Of a DNA stretch of 56,086 nt, positions 32,365 to 39,902 are shown one piece after another. A program made the position numbers and the translations under genes. The stretch covers positions 299,084-355,169 of the forward strand of contig NZ_LBMK01000005.1 in the NCBI RefSeq assembly GCF_001005295.1, read 5' to 3'. This stretch comes from Streptomyces yangpuensis. Its GTDB lineage: Bacteria > Actinomycetota > Actinomycetes > Streptomycetales > Streptomycetaceae. The notes beneath the pieces were generated by a model. The model was not told where the DNA came from and searched no databases. It was given only the letters and a program-made list of their open reading frames with translations. Every line of letters starts with the position of its first letter. Position 1 is the first letter of the stretch.

Positions 32365-32646
32365 TTAGCGGCGCTTCGACTTCCGGTCGTCCTTGACGTG
32401 GCCGCGGAAGGTGCGAGTCGGCGAGAACTCGCCGAGCTTGTGGCCGACCATCGACTCGGTGACGAACACCGGGACGTGGGTCTTGCCGTTGTGCACCGCG
32501 ATGGTGTGACCCAGCATGCTGGGGATGATCATCGAGCGACGGGACCAGGTCTTGATGACGTTCTTGGTGCCGGCTTCGTTCTGGGCGTCCACCTTCTTTA
32601 CGAGGTGGTCGTCGACGAAGGGCCCCTTCTTGAGACTGCGCGGCAT
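32365..32646 (-). CDS. rpsS: 30S ribosomal protein S19
   Basis: 93 residues: PRSLKKGPFVDDHLVKKVD, RRSMIIPSMLGHTIAVHNG and GEFSPTRTFRGHVKDDRKS are nearly universal. Head protein next to S13. Starts 12 bases after rplB. Confidence 0.99.
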   Translation of the reverse strand: MPRSLKKGPFVDDHLVKKVDAQNEAGTKNVIKTWSRRSMIIPSMLGHTIAVHNGKTHVPVFVTESMVGHKLGEFSPTRTFRGHVKDDRKSKRR

Positions 32647-32658
32647 CTAAACCCGCTC

Positions 32659-33495
32659 CTAGCGCTTCTTGTTCGTCTTGCGGCGGCGGACGATGTACTT
32701 GTTCGAAGCCTTCTTCGGCGAACGAGTACGACCCTCCTTCTGACCCCACGGGGAGACCGGGTGGCGACCACCACTGGTCTTGCCCTCACCACCACCGTGC
32801 GGGTGGTCAACCGGGTTCATCGCGACACCGCGGACGGACGGGCGGACGCCCTTCCAGCGCATGCGGCCGGCCTTGCCCCAGTTGATGTTCGACTGCTCGG
32901 CGTTGCCGACCTCGCCGACCGTGGCGCGGCAGCGCGCGTCGACGAGACGGATCTCACCGGACGGCATACGAAGGTGGGCCATCACGCCCTCCTTCGCCAG
33001 CAGCTGCACGGAGGCACCAGCGGAACGCGCGAACTTGGCGCCGCCACCGGGGCGGAGCTCGATCGCGTGGATCGTGGTACCGACCGGGATGTTGCGGAGC
33101 GCGAGGTTGTTGCCCGGCTTGATGTCGGCCGTGGGGCCGTTCTCGATCCGGTCACCCTGCTGCAGACCGCGCGGCGCGATGATGTAGCGCTTCTCGCCGT
33201 CGGCGTAGTGCAGCAGCGCGATGCGCGCGGTGCGGTTGGGGTCGTACTCGATGTGCGCGACCTTGGCCGGCACGCCGTCCTTGTCGTGACGACGGAAGTC
33301 GATCACGCGGTAGGCGCGCTTGTGTCCACCACCCTGGTGGCGAACGGTCACACGACCGGTGTTGTTACGGCCGCCCTTGCTGTGCAGCGGGCGGACCAGC
33401 GACTTCTCCGGCGTGGACCGCGTGATCTCGACAAAGTCGGCGACGCTGGAGCCACGACGGCCCGGGGTCGTCGGCTTGTACTTGCGGATACCCAT
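32659..33495 (-). CDS. rplB: 50S ribosomal protein L2
   Basis: 278 residues; needed for subunit joining and peptidyl-transferase activity. MGIRKYKPTTPGRR, RIALLHYADGEKRYIIAP and the conserved His-containing MNPVDHPHGGGEGK are visible. The C-terminal KKASNKYIVRRRKTNKKR is strongly basic. Confidence 0.99.
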   Translation of the reverse strand: MGIRKYKPTTPGRRGSSVADFVEITRSTPEKSLVRPLHSKGGRNNTGRVTVRHQGGGHKRAYRVIDFRRHDKDGVPAKVAHIEYDPNRTARIALLHYADGEKRYIIAPRGLQQGDRIENGPTADIKPGNNLALRNIPVGTTIHAIELRPGGGAKFARSAGASVQLLAKEGVMAHLRMPSGEIRLVDARCRATVGEVGNAEQSNINWGKAGRMRWKGVRPSVRGVAMNPVDHPHGGGEGKTSGGRHPVSPWGQKEGRTRSPKKASNKYIVRRRKTNKKR

Positions 33496-33534
33496 TTCTC
33501 AGTCCTCGTCCGATTCCGGACGACTAGACCTCCG

Positions 33535-33858
33535 TTAGGAGGCCTGGCCGCCGAAGATGTCGATACGGTTGCCCTCGGCAAGGGTCACGATGGCGCGCTT
33601 GGTGTTGGCGCGCTTGCCGAAACCGGTCTTGGTGCGCTTGCGCTTACCCTGACGGTTGATCGTGTTGACCCCGGTGACCTTGACCGAGAAGACCGCCTCG
33701 ACGGCCTGCTTGATCTGGGTCTTGTTGGCGCCGGGCGCGACGATGAACGTGTACTTGTTCTCGTCCAGCAGCGCGTAGCTCTTCTCCGAGACGACCGGCT
33801 TGATCAGCAGGTCGCGCGGGTCGGTGAAGGTCTTGCTGGTAACGGTCGCCTCAGACAT
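33535..33858 (-). CDS. rplW: 50S ribosomal protein L23
   Basis: 107 residues; docking site for trigger factor and SRP at the tunnel exit. DPRDLLIKPVVSEKSYALL and NTINRQGKRKRTKTGFGKR are characteristic. The ATG overlaps the rplD stop by one base. Confidence 0.98.
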   Translation of the reverse strand: MSEATVTSKTFTDPRDLLIKPVVSEKSYALLDENKYTFIVAPGANKTQIKQAVEAVFSVKVTGVNTINRQGKRKRTKTGFGKRANTKRAIVTLAEGNRIDIFGGQAS

Positions 33859-34508
33859 CAGGCGTCGCTCCCTTCGGTCTCATCGGCCTTGGGGCCAGAC
33901 ACGAAGGACTCGAGCGCGGCCTGGGTGAAGACCACGTCGTCAGAGACGATCACGTCGTACGTGTTCAGCTGGCCCGGCTCCAGGATGTGAACCTGGGGCA
34001 GGTTGCGGGCGGACAGCCACGCGGCCTCGTCGGCACGCTCGACGACCAGGAGCAGGTTCTTGCGCTCCGAGATCTTGCCGAACAGCGTCTTGGCGGCCTT
34101 CGTGGAGACGGCACCCTCGACCACGCCGGTGACGACGTGGATGCGGGAGTGACGCGCACGGTCCGAGAGGGCACCGCGGAGGGCGGCGACCTTCATCTTC
34201 TTGGGGGTCCGCTGCGAGTAGTCACGCGGCTGCGGGCCGTGGACGACGCCACCGCCGGCGAACTGCGGAGCGCGGGTCGAACCCTGACGGGCGCGGCCGG
34301 TGCCCTTCTGGCGGTAAGGCTTCTTGCCACCACCACGGACTTCGCCGCGGGTCTTGGTCTTGTGCGTGCCCTGACGGGCAGCGGCCAGCTGCGCGACGAC
34401 GACCTGGTGGATCAGCGGAACGCTGGTCTTCGCGTCGAAGATCTCCGCGGGGAGCTCGACGGTACCGGCCTTGTCGCCTGCCGGCGAAAGGATGTCAATG
34501 GTGCTCAT
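33858..34508 (-). CDS. rplD: 50S ribosomal protein L4
   Basis: 216 residues from ATG 34508 (MSTIDILSPAGDKAG) with GAGG five bases upstream. The tunnel-lining loop contains KKPYRQKGTGRARQGSTRAP. In E. coli L4 represses the S10 operon through the rpsJ leader; here a long structured leader also precedes rpsJ but with unrelated sequence, so such control is only a possibility. Confidence 0.98.
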   Translation of the reverse strand: MSTIDILSPAGDKAGTVELPAEIFDAKTSVPLIHQVVVAQLAAARQGTHKTKTRGEVRGGGKKPYRQKGTGRARQGSTRAPQFAGGGVVHGPQPRDYSQRTPKKMKVAALRGALSDRARHSRIHVVTGVVEGAVSTKAAKTLFGKISERKNLLLVVERADEAAWLSARNLPQVHILEPGQLNTYDVIVSDDVVFTQAALESFVSGPKADETEGSDA

Positions 34509-34513
34509 TAACC

Positions 34514-35158
34514 TCAAGCCCCCTTGGCCGCGGTACGGACCAGGACGAGGCCGCCGTTCGGACCGGGGACTGCGCCCTTGATGAGGAGCAGACCCTTCTC
34601 CGCGTCTACCGCGTGGATGGTCAGGTTCTGGGTGGTGACGCGCTCGTTACCCATGCGACCGGCCATGCGCATGCCCTTGAAGACACGCCCAGGGGTGGCG
34701 CAGCCACCGATCGAACCGGGGGAGCGGTGCTTGCGCTGCACACCGTGACCGGCGCCGAGGCCCCGGAAGTTGTGCCGCTTCATGACACCGGCGAAGCCCT
34801 TGCCCTTGCTGTTGCCCGTGACGTCAACCTTGACGCCGGACTCGAACACCTCAGCAGTGATCTCCTGGCCGAGCGTGTACTCGCTGGCGTCGGAGGTGCG
34901 GAGCTCCACCAGGTGGCGGCGGGGGGTCACGTCGGCCTTGGCGAAGTGGCCCTTGAGGGGCTTGTTCACCTTGCGCGGGTCGATCTCGCCGAAGGCGATC
35001 TGGACCGACTCGTAGCCGTCGATGTCGTTCGTACGGACCTGGGTAACGACGCAGGGTCCGGCCTTGACCACGGTCACCGGGACGACACGGTTGTTCTCGT
35101 CCCAGACCTGGGTCATGCCGAGCTTCTCGCCCAGGACGCCCTTGATCTGCTTTGCCAT
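34514..35158 (-). CDS. rplC: 50S ribosomal protein L3
   Basis: 214 residues. IKGVLGEKLGMTQVWDENN opens the protein, and GVMKRHNFRGLGAGHGVQRK with GSIGGCATPGRVFKGMRMAG forms the long extension to the peptidyl-transferase centre. The equivalent of the residue methylated by PrmB lies in this loop. Starts 14 bases after rpsJ. Confidence 0.99.
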   Translation of the reverse strand: MAKQIKGVLGEKLGMTQVWDENNRVVPVTVVKAGPCVVTQVRTNDIDGYESVQIAFGEIDPRKVNKPLKGHFAKADVTPRRHLVELRTSDASEYTLGQEITAEVFESGVKVDVTGNSKGKGFAGVMKRHNFRGLGAGHGVQRKHRSPGSIGGCATPGRVFKGMRMAGRMGNERVTTQNLTIHAVDAEKGLLLIKGAVPGPNGGLVLVRTAAKGA

Positions 35159-35172
35159 CTTCTCGACGCCTC

Positions 35173-35481
35173 TCAGAGCTTGATCTCGATGTCGACGCCG
35201 GCCGGAAGGTCCAGGCGCATCAGCGAGTCAACGGTCTTGGGCGTCGGGTCGAGGATGTCGATCAGGCGCTTGTGCGTGCGCATCTCGAAGTGCTCGCGCG
35301 AGTCCTTGTACTTGTGCGGCGACTTGATGACGCAGTACACGTTCTTCTCAGTGGGCAGCGGCACCGGGCCCGCGACCGACGCACCAGTGCGGGTCACCGT
35401 CTCGACGATCTTCTTCGCCGAGGAGTCGATGACCTCGTGGTCGTAGGCCTTGAGCCGGATGCGGATCTTCTGTCCCGCCAT
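35173..35481 (-). CDS. rpsJ: 30S ribosomal protein S10
   Basis: 102 residues; head protein and, as NusE, an antitermination factor. GQKIRIRLKAYDHEVIDSS and MRTHKRLIDILDPTPKTVD are invariant. ATG 35481 has GGAG about seven bases upstream. First gene of the S10 operon. Confidence 0.99.
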   Translation of the reverse strand: MAGQKIRIRLKAYDHEVIDSSAKKIVETVTRTGASVAGPVPLPTEKNVYCVIKSPHKYKDSREHFEMRTHKRLIDILDPTPKTVDSLMRLDLPAGVDIEIKL

Positions 35482-35561
35482 GGCTACTCCGTAGTCCTGT
35501 CTCTGTGTGGAAACGCTCTGGCTCCCGGTCGGCTGCGGGACGGGGTCCCGCGGCCTCTCCT

Positions 35562-35586
35562 CCGACCCACGCGGTCGGGCGTGTCG
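35562..35586 (-). promoter_or_regulatory. Leader hairpin shared with rpsL
   Basis: On the minus strand CCGACC, loop GCGTG, GGTCGG forms a 6-bp stem with a 5-base loop, preceded by CGACACGC. The 25 bases differ from the element upstream of rpsL (53200-53224) at one position only, outside the stem. It lies 81-105 bases before the rpsJ start. Confidence 0.6.
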
Positions 35587-35597
35587 CACTCCCTCCA

Positions 35598-35725
35598 CAG
35601 AAAATTCCCATACGGAAATTCCCTCGTCCAAGGGGGTGCGGTCCCATGACCGCGATTCGGGGGAGAAACACCCACCGAGTGCCTGGTGGGCACCGTGCTG
35701 ACACTTCCCAGAAGATTCCCGTACG
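35598..35725 (-). repeat. 17-base near-repeat in the S10 leader
   Basis: CAGAAAATTCCCATACG at 35598-35614 and CAGAAGATTCCCGTACG at 35709-35725 (15 of 17 identical; 111 bases apart). A third partial copy of the GGGAATTTCC part adjoins the first on the minus strand. Possibly a protein-binding RNA or DNA site. Confidence 0.5.
35671..35693 (-). terminator. Terminator-like / attenuator hairpin in the S10 leader
   Basis: Stem CCCACC/GGTGGG around an 8-base loop is followed on the minus strand by TGTTTCT. The overlapping alternative GTGCC/GGCAC (35679-35683 with 35689-35693) cannot form together with it, the logic of an attenuator. Confidence 0.4.
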
Positions 35726-35883
35726 TCCGTCCCCATTGCTGCCCCGAGAGGCAGATTAAGGACGACGAGTACTGTGGGACTCGCTTCCGGTCCTCCCGGC
35801 GGGAGGCGCGCAGCATCGGCACTCAGCCGAGCAACTTGAGTAGTCTGCCATACGAGACACGTACCTGGCCAATCGGGCCGAAG

Positions 35884-35911
35884 AGAATACCCCGCCACGC
35901 TGAGTGGTCAA
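35884..35911 (-). promoter_or_regulatory. Promoter of the S10 operon
   Basis: TTGACC (35911-35906) and TATTCT (35889-35884), spacer 16, on the minus strand: a good match to the vegetative (HrdB-type) consensus. Predicted start near 35877. Confidence 0.7.
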
Positions 35912-35949
35912 ACCGCGCCGCACCCTTCGCGGGGCGGGGCCTCCCCCGG

Positions 35950-37059
35950 TCAGGAGCGGGTCACCGTCCCGCACGCCTTCTCGCCCTTGATCTCCCTGCT
36001 GCGGTCGTACGGGTCCATCGCCGGCCCGGTGGGCTGCGGGCCCGCGGCCGGGTCCGCCGTGAACTGCGGGTGGAGGAATCCGTCGGCCGCCTCGCACTCC
36101 ACGTTCGACCACTCCGAGTGGTACGCGCGCAGCTGGAGACGGCCCCGGGTGGTCTCCCAGCGGGCCGGGTCGAGCAGGGCGAAGGTGGTCTGCCGCCGGA
36201 CGATGGTGCGCTGCACGTCCGAGCCCCCGGTCGCCGGCGTCACGGGGTGGACGAAGGTGTAGTCCGCCACCACGAGCAGCTCGCCGGGCTCCCCCTGCTC
36301 CGCGCGCATGCTGCCGCGCACCTTGACGACGTCGCCGACCGGCTTGACCCGGGCCGGGTCGAAGCGGGTGAAGAGCAGGACGGGCGTGTCCTCGGCGGTG
36401 GGCGCCTTCAGGTACTGCTCCACGTCCTTCATCAGGTCGGGCTGGCGGGGGTCGAGGAGGGCGATCGCGGAGGCGGGCCGCTCCCCCCGCAGGGTCGCCG
36501 GGTCCAGGTTGGACGCGACCAGGAACTGCCGGGCCTTCCCCAGCGCGTCCGCGACCGTCTCGGCGGACATCCCGGCCACGGGCGTCGCCGCGGGGAGCTC
36601 GATGCCGGCGGCGCCGTCCGCCCACTGCAGGGCCGGGGAGCCGCGGAAGGGCTCCTGCAGGGTGGGCCGGTCGGGCGGCAGCGACGGGGGCGCGGCGGTC
36701 GGGCGTACGGACTCCGCGGGCAGCGGGGCCGCCTTCGCGGCGTCCTCGCGGGCCTCGGTCCTGCCGGTGATCCGGTCGATCACCAGCTCGGGCCGCACGG
36801 CGATCAGCGCGAGCGCCGCGATGGCCACGACGGCCGCGGCGGCCTTCAGCCGGGTCGCCCGCCGGCGGTCGCGCGGCGCGGGTCCGGTGCGCCAGCCGGG
36901 CGGCTCCTGGCCCTGTGTGGAGCACAGTCGCGCGGTGACCATCCGCGCCCGTGCGGACGGCTCCCTCGGCGCGTCCCGCGCCCCCTGCGCGGCCTGCTCC
37001 GCGAACCGGGCCCACTCCTCGTCGGAGATGCCGGGTGTGCCGTTGTCGTTGTTCCCCAT
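35950..37059 (-). CDS. Single-pass membrane protein of unknown function
   Basis: 369 residues. A cytosolic head (about 1-70, SDEEWARFAEQAAQGARDA then Arg-rich) precedes one membrane segment (AAAAVVAIAALALIAV, about 73-90), a Pro/Ala-rich stalk and a large external domain with strand-rich segments (LLVVADYTFVHPV, QRTIVRRQTTFALLDP) and two Cys (VECEAADGF, EKACGTVTRS) that could pair. I recognise the layout from other streptomycete proteins but no function. It lies alone between the PGRP gene terminator and the S10 promoter; ATG 37059 has GGGGAGGAC upstream. Confidence 0.85.
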   Translation of the reverse strand: MGNNDNGTPGISDEEWARFAEQAAQGARDAPREPSARARMVTARLCSTQGQEPPGWRTGPAPRDRRRATRLKAAAAVVAIAALALIAVRPELVIDRITGRTEAREDAAKAAPLPAESVRPTAAPPSLPPDRPTLQEPFRGSPALQWADGAAGIELPAATPVAGMSAETVADALGKARQFLVASNLDPATLRGERPASAIALLDPRQPDLMKDVEQYLKAPTAEDTPVLLFTRFDPARVKPVGDVVKVRGSMRAEQGEPGELLVVADYTFVHPVTPATGGSDVQRTIVRRQTTFALLDPARWETTRGRLQLRAYHSEWSNVECEAADGFLHPQFTADPAAGPQPTGPAMDPYDRSREIKGEKACGTVTRS

Positions 37060-37101
37060 GTCTGTCCTCCCCTTGGTCCCCTGTGTTCCCCGCGTATGCG
37101 T

Positions 37102-37135
37102 GAGGGGCTCCGCACCGGGTGGTGCGGAGCCCCTC
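37102..37135 (-). terminator. Terminator after the PGRP gene
   Basis: 15-bp perfect arms GAGGGGCTCCGCACC and GGTGCGGAGCCCCTC around GGGT, 25 bases after the stop at 37160. It ends the rmlB-to-PGRP run. Confidence 0.85.
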
Positions 37136-37159
37136 AGCTGCGCAAAGACGTTTCTTCCG

Positions 37160-39763
37160 TCAGCGGAAGTACCCGGTGATGTCCGCGATGAGGTCCACGG
37201 AGCCCGAGTTGTTGTAGAAGCTGACCTTGCCGTCCACCACGGGCACGACCACCAGGTTGGGGATGGTGAGGCCGGGGGTGAAGTTCAGGTTCGAGGCGCT
37301 CGTACGGGTCGTGCCGCTGGGGAAGACCGACACGAAGCTGGCCTCGGTCGGGTTCGTCGCGGTCACGTTCAGCACCACGGCCTTGATCCCGGTGGCCGGG
37401 ACGCCGCCGACGCCCGCCACGGGCAGGGTGACGACGCCGCCGCCGGTGACCGGTCCCTTGCGGACGCCGGTGCCGGTGCGGGTGTCCATCAGGCGCTTCG
37501 GGCCGAAGTTGGCGTGCGTGGCACCCGTGTCGCTGTCCGAGAAGTAGCCGGTGATGTCCGCGATCAGGTCGACGGTCCCCTGGTTGTTGAAGAAGCTGAC
37601 CTTGCCGTCCACGACGGGCACGACCACCAGGTTGGGGATGGTCTGGCCCGGGGTGAAGTTCAGGTTCGACGCGCTGGAGCGGGTCGTGCCGCTCGGGTAC
37701 ACCGACACGAAGCTCGGCTGCGTCGGGTTGGTCGCCGTCACGTTCAGCACGACGGCCTTGACGCCGGTGGCCGGGATCCCGTCGACGCCCGCCACGGGCA
37801 GGGTGACCACGCCGCCGGCGGCGACCGGGGCGGCCGGGACGCCGGTGCCGTTGCGGGTGTCCATCAGGCGCTTCGGGCCGAAGTTGGTCTGCGTGGCGCC
37901 GTCGGCGGTCGAGGTGAAGTAGCCGGTGATGTCCGCGATCAGGTCGACGGTCCCCTGGTTGTTGTAGAAGCTGACGCTCCCGTTGACGACCGGCACGACC
38001 ACCAGGTTGGGGATCGTCTTCCCCGGCGTGAAGTTCAGGTTCGACGCGCTGGAGCGGGTCGTGCCGCTCGGGTACACCGACACGAAGCTCGGCTGCGTCG
38101 GGTTCGTCGCCGTCACGTTCAGCACCACCGCGGTGGGCGTGCCGCCGGTCGCGGCGGCCACCGGCAGGGTGACCACTTCGCCGCTGCCGACCGGGCCCTT
38201 GCGGACGCCGAGCCCCTCACGGGTGTCCATCAGGCGCTTCGGGGAGAGCGGGACGAACTTGGCGCCCTTGACCTCGGCCTCGACGGTGACCGGCAGGCTC
38301 GTGGAGACCTTGCCGTTCGCGGCGGTCGCCCGGACCCGGACCTCGTGCTTGCCGTCGGTCACGACCGCGGTCGCCTTGCGGGCGGCGCCGTCGGTGACCG
38401 CGGTGGCCTCGCCGTCCACGAGCAGTTCGAACTTGGCCAGTCGGCCGGTGGCCGTGCTGGTGGTCCAGTCGACCGTGAGGGCGGCGCCGCTCGGAAGGGT
38501 GGCGCCCGGCGTGGCCGTCGCCCCGTTCACGGAGGCGATCTTCAGCTGGGCGGCGGGGCCCGTCTGGCGGAGCGCTTCGAGCTGCGGGTAGAGCGAGTTG
38601 CCCGGGCACTGGGTGTTGAAGCCGTCGCGGTGACCCGAGAGCGACTTGAACTCGTACTGCTGGCCGGCGGTGAAGCTCTTGCCGGAGAAGTTCGTCTGGG
38701 TGGCGCCCGCGGTCAGCGTGGCGGTGCCGTTCATGTCGCCGTCGTACTGGCCCAGCTTGTACGCCGTGACCTTGGATATGCCGTCGAGCGCGGCGGCCGA
38801 GGCGCCGGCGCTCGTGTAGTCGCCGAGGACGGAGACGCTCGTCGACTCGGCGTTCCAGCCGTAGGTGTGGGCGCCCTGGACGGGCTGGTCCACACCACCC
38901 TGGCGGCCCTCGAAGACCGTTCCGCACTTGTCGACGAGGAAGTTGTAGCCGAGGTCGCGCCAGCCGTTGCCCTTGACGTGGTAGACGTGCAGGCTGCGGA
39001 CGATCGCCGCGGACTCGGAGCACTCGTACGGCGTGGTGGCCGCGGTGTGGTGGACGAAGACCGCCTTGATCTTCCCGCCGGGCAGGTAGACCGGGCCCTC
39101 GTTGTTCAGGGACTCGTCGGCGCCCCACTGCACGCGCGAGACCACGTCCGGCCGCGGGGCGGTCGATTCCGGTCCCGGCGTCGTCGGCGAGGGGTCCACG
39201 GCGGGGAGGGCGAAGGCGGCCGGGGCCAGGCCCAGGTCGCTCTTCTTCTTCGCCTTCGCGGCGCCGGCACCCGGGTCCACCAGGTTCAGCTCCATGCCGG
39301 CGGGCAGCGTGCCGTTGCCGGTCACCCGTACCTCGGCGCCGTCGGACGGGCCGACCCAGACGGGTTCGGTGGCACCGCGCAGGCCCGGGCGCTTGCCGTC
39401 GAGGCCGGACTCGGCCTGCTCCAGCACGACCCACTTCGACCACTTGCCGCTGTCGGCGTCGCGGGTGCGGGCCTCGATCCTGCCCTTCACCTCGGCCTCG
39501 GGGTCGGCCCAGGAGACGCCGAGGAGCCCGAACGGCTCGGTGTCCTGCTGGGAGAGGACGGCCTCTCCCCTGCCCTTGGGCTTGAGGGCGAGCTTGTGCA
39601 GCTCTCCCGTGACCGGGCCCTTCTCGCGGGCACGGGCGCTGTAGGGCGACACCTCGCCCTCGCCGGAATCGCCCGTGCCGCTTGCGACGCCCTGGATGCC
39701 CAGGACCGCGACGACGCCGAGCGCGGCGGCCAGAGCCGTTCCGCGCGCACGACCTATCTTCAA
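37160..39763 (-). CDS. Secreted PGRP/amidase_2 domain protein with three C-terminal repeats
   Basis: 867 residues. Signal peptide (1-28), a strand-rich N-terminal region (about 30-165), Pro/Ala linker, then a peptidoglycan-recognition/amidase domain (about 205-395): FVHHTAATTPYECS, YNFLVDKCGTVFEGRQGG, and LSGHRDGFNTQCPGNSLYP. His-His in VHHTA, His in SGHRD and Cys in QCPG are the zinc ligands of active N-acetylmuramoyl-L-alanine amidases. An Ig-like region (about 400-495) leads to three ~125-residue repeats (PKRLMDTR...DLIADITGYF), likely wall-binding. TTG start with GGGGA upstream. End of the glycan run, so probably acts on the wall polymer or peptidoglycan. Confidence 0.9.
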   Translation of the reverse strand: MKIGRARGTALAAALGVVAVLGIQGVASGTGDSGEGEVSPYSARAREKGPVTGELHKLALKPKGRGEAVLSQQDTEPFGLLGVSWADPEAEVKGRIEARTRDADSGKWSKWVVLEQAESGLDGKRPGLRGATEPVWVGPSDGAEVRVTGNGTLPAGMELNLVDPGAGAAKAKKKSDLGLAPAAFALPAVDPSPTTPGPESTAPRPDVVSRVQWGADESLNNEGPVYLPGGKIKAVFVHHTAATTPYECSESAAIVRSLHVYHVKGNGWRDLGYNFLVDKCGTVFEGRQGGVDQPVQGAHTYGWNAESTSVSVLGDYTSAGASAAALDGISKVTAYKLGQYDGDMNGTATLTAGATQTNFSGKSFTAGQQYEFKSLSGHRDGFNTQCPGNSLYPQLEALRQTGPAAQLKIASVNGATATPGATLPSGAALTVDWTTSTATGRLAKFELLVDGEATAVTDGAARKATAVVTDGKHEVRVRATAANGKVSTSLPVTVEAEVKGAKFVPLSPKRLMDTREGLGVRKGPVGSGEVVTLPVAAATGGTPTAVVLNVTATNPTQPSFVSVYPSGTTRSSASNLNFTPGKTIPNLVVVPVVNGSVSFYNNQGTVDLIADITGYFTSTADGATQTNFGPKRLMDTRNGTGVPAAPVAAGGVVTLPVAGVDGIPATGVKAVVLNVTATNPTQPSFVSVYPSGTTRSSASNLNFTPGQTIPNLVVVPVVDGKVSFFNNQGTVDLIADITGYFSDSDTGATHANFGPKRLMDTRTGTGVRKGPVTGGGVVTLPVAGVGGVPATGIKAVVLNVTATNPTEASFVSVFPSGTTRTSASNLNFTPGLTIPNLVVVPVVDGKVSFYNNSGSVDLIADITGYFR
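37163..38256 (-). repeat. Three tandem ~375-bp coding repeats
   Basis: The 3' third of the PGRP gene encodes three tandem copies at a 375-bp (125-codon) period. Copies 1 and 2 share a perfect 77-base match (37653-37729 with 38028-38104), far beyond what protein conservation demands, indicating recent duplication or gene conversion. Confidence 0.9.
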
Positions 39764-39902
39764 GTTGTCCCCAACCCCTGTAAGGATCCTGCCAGGTTGA
39801 CAGCACTGGCCGACCGGATCCTACTGGCCGCCGTGACGGCCGATCAGAGCGGGACGGGGGCTACGCACGTGATGCGCGTCGCAGTCGGGTCGTACGCGAG
39901 TG

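Larger units (their letters stand above)
35482..35949 (-). promoter_or_regulatory. S10 operon promoter and ~400-nt structured leader
   Basis: The 468 bases before rpsJ contain no gene. A strong vegetative promoter lies at its far end. Between promoter and gene are, in transcript order, stems CCTCCC/GGGAGG (35792-35806), CTGCC/GGCAG (35738-35753 area), CCCACC/GGTGGG (35671-35690) and the hairpin shared with rpsL (35562-35586). A 17-base near-repeat occurs at 35598-35614 and 35709-35725. This is much more structure than a simple untranslated leader needs. Confidence 0.65.

Noticed and set aside
35600..35730. SigR-type promoters from GGGAAT motifs in the S10 leader
   Set aside because: No GTT box at 18-19 bases from any of the three copies.
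35482..35949. Small ORFs in the S10 leader
   Set aside because: No ribosome-binding sites or recognisable products; the region has promoter and RNA-structure features instead.
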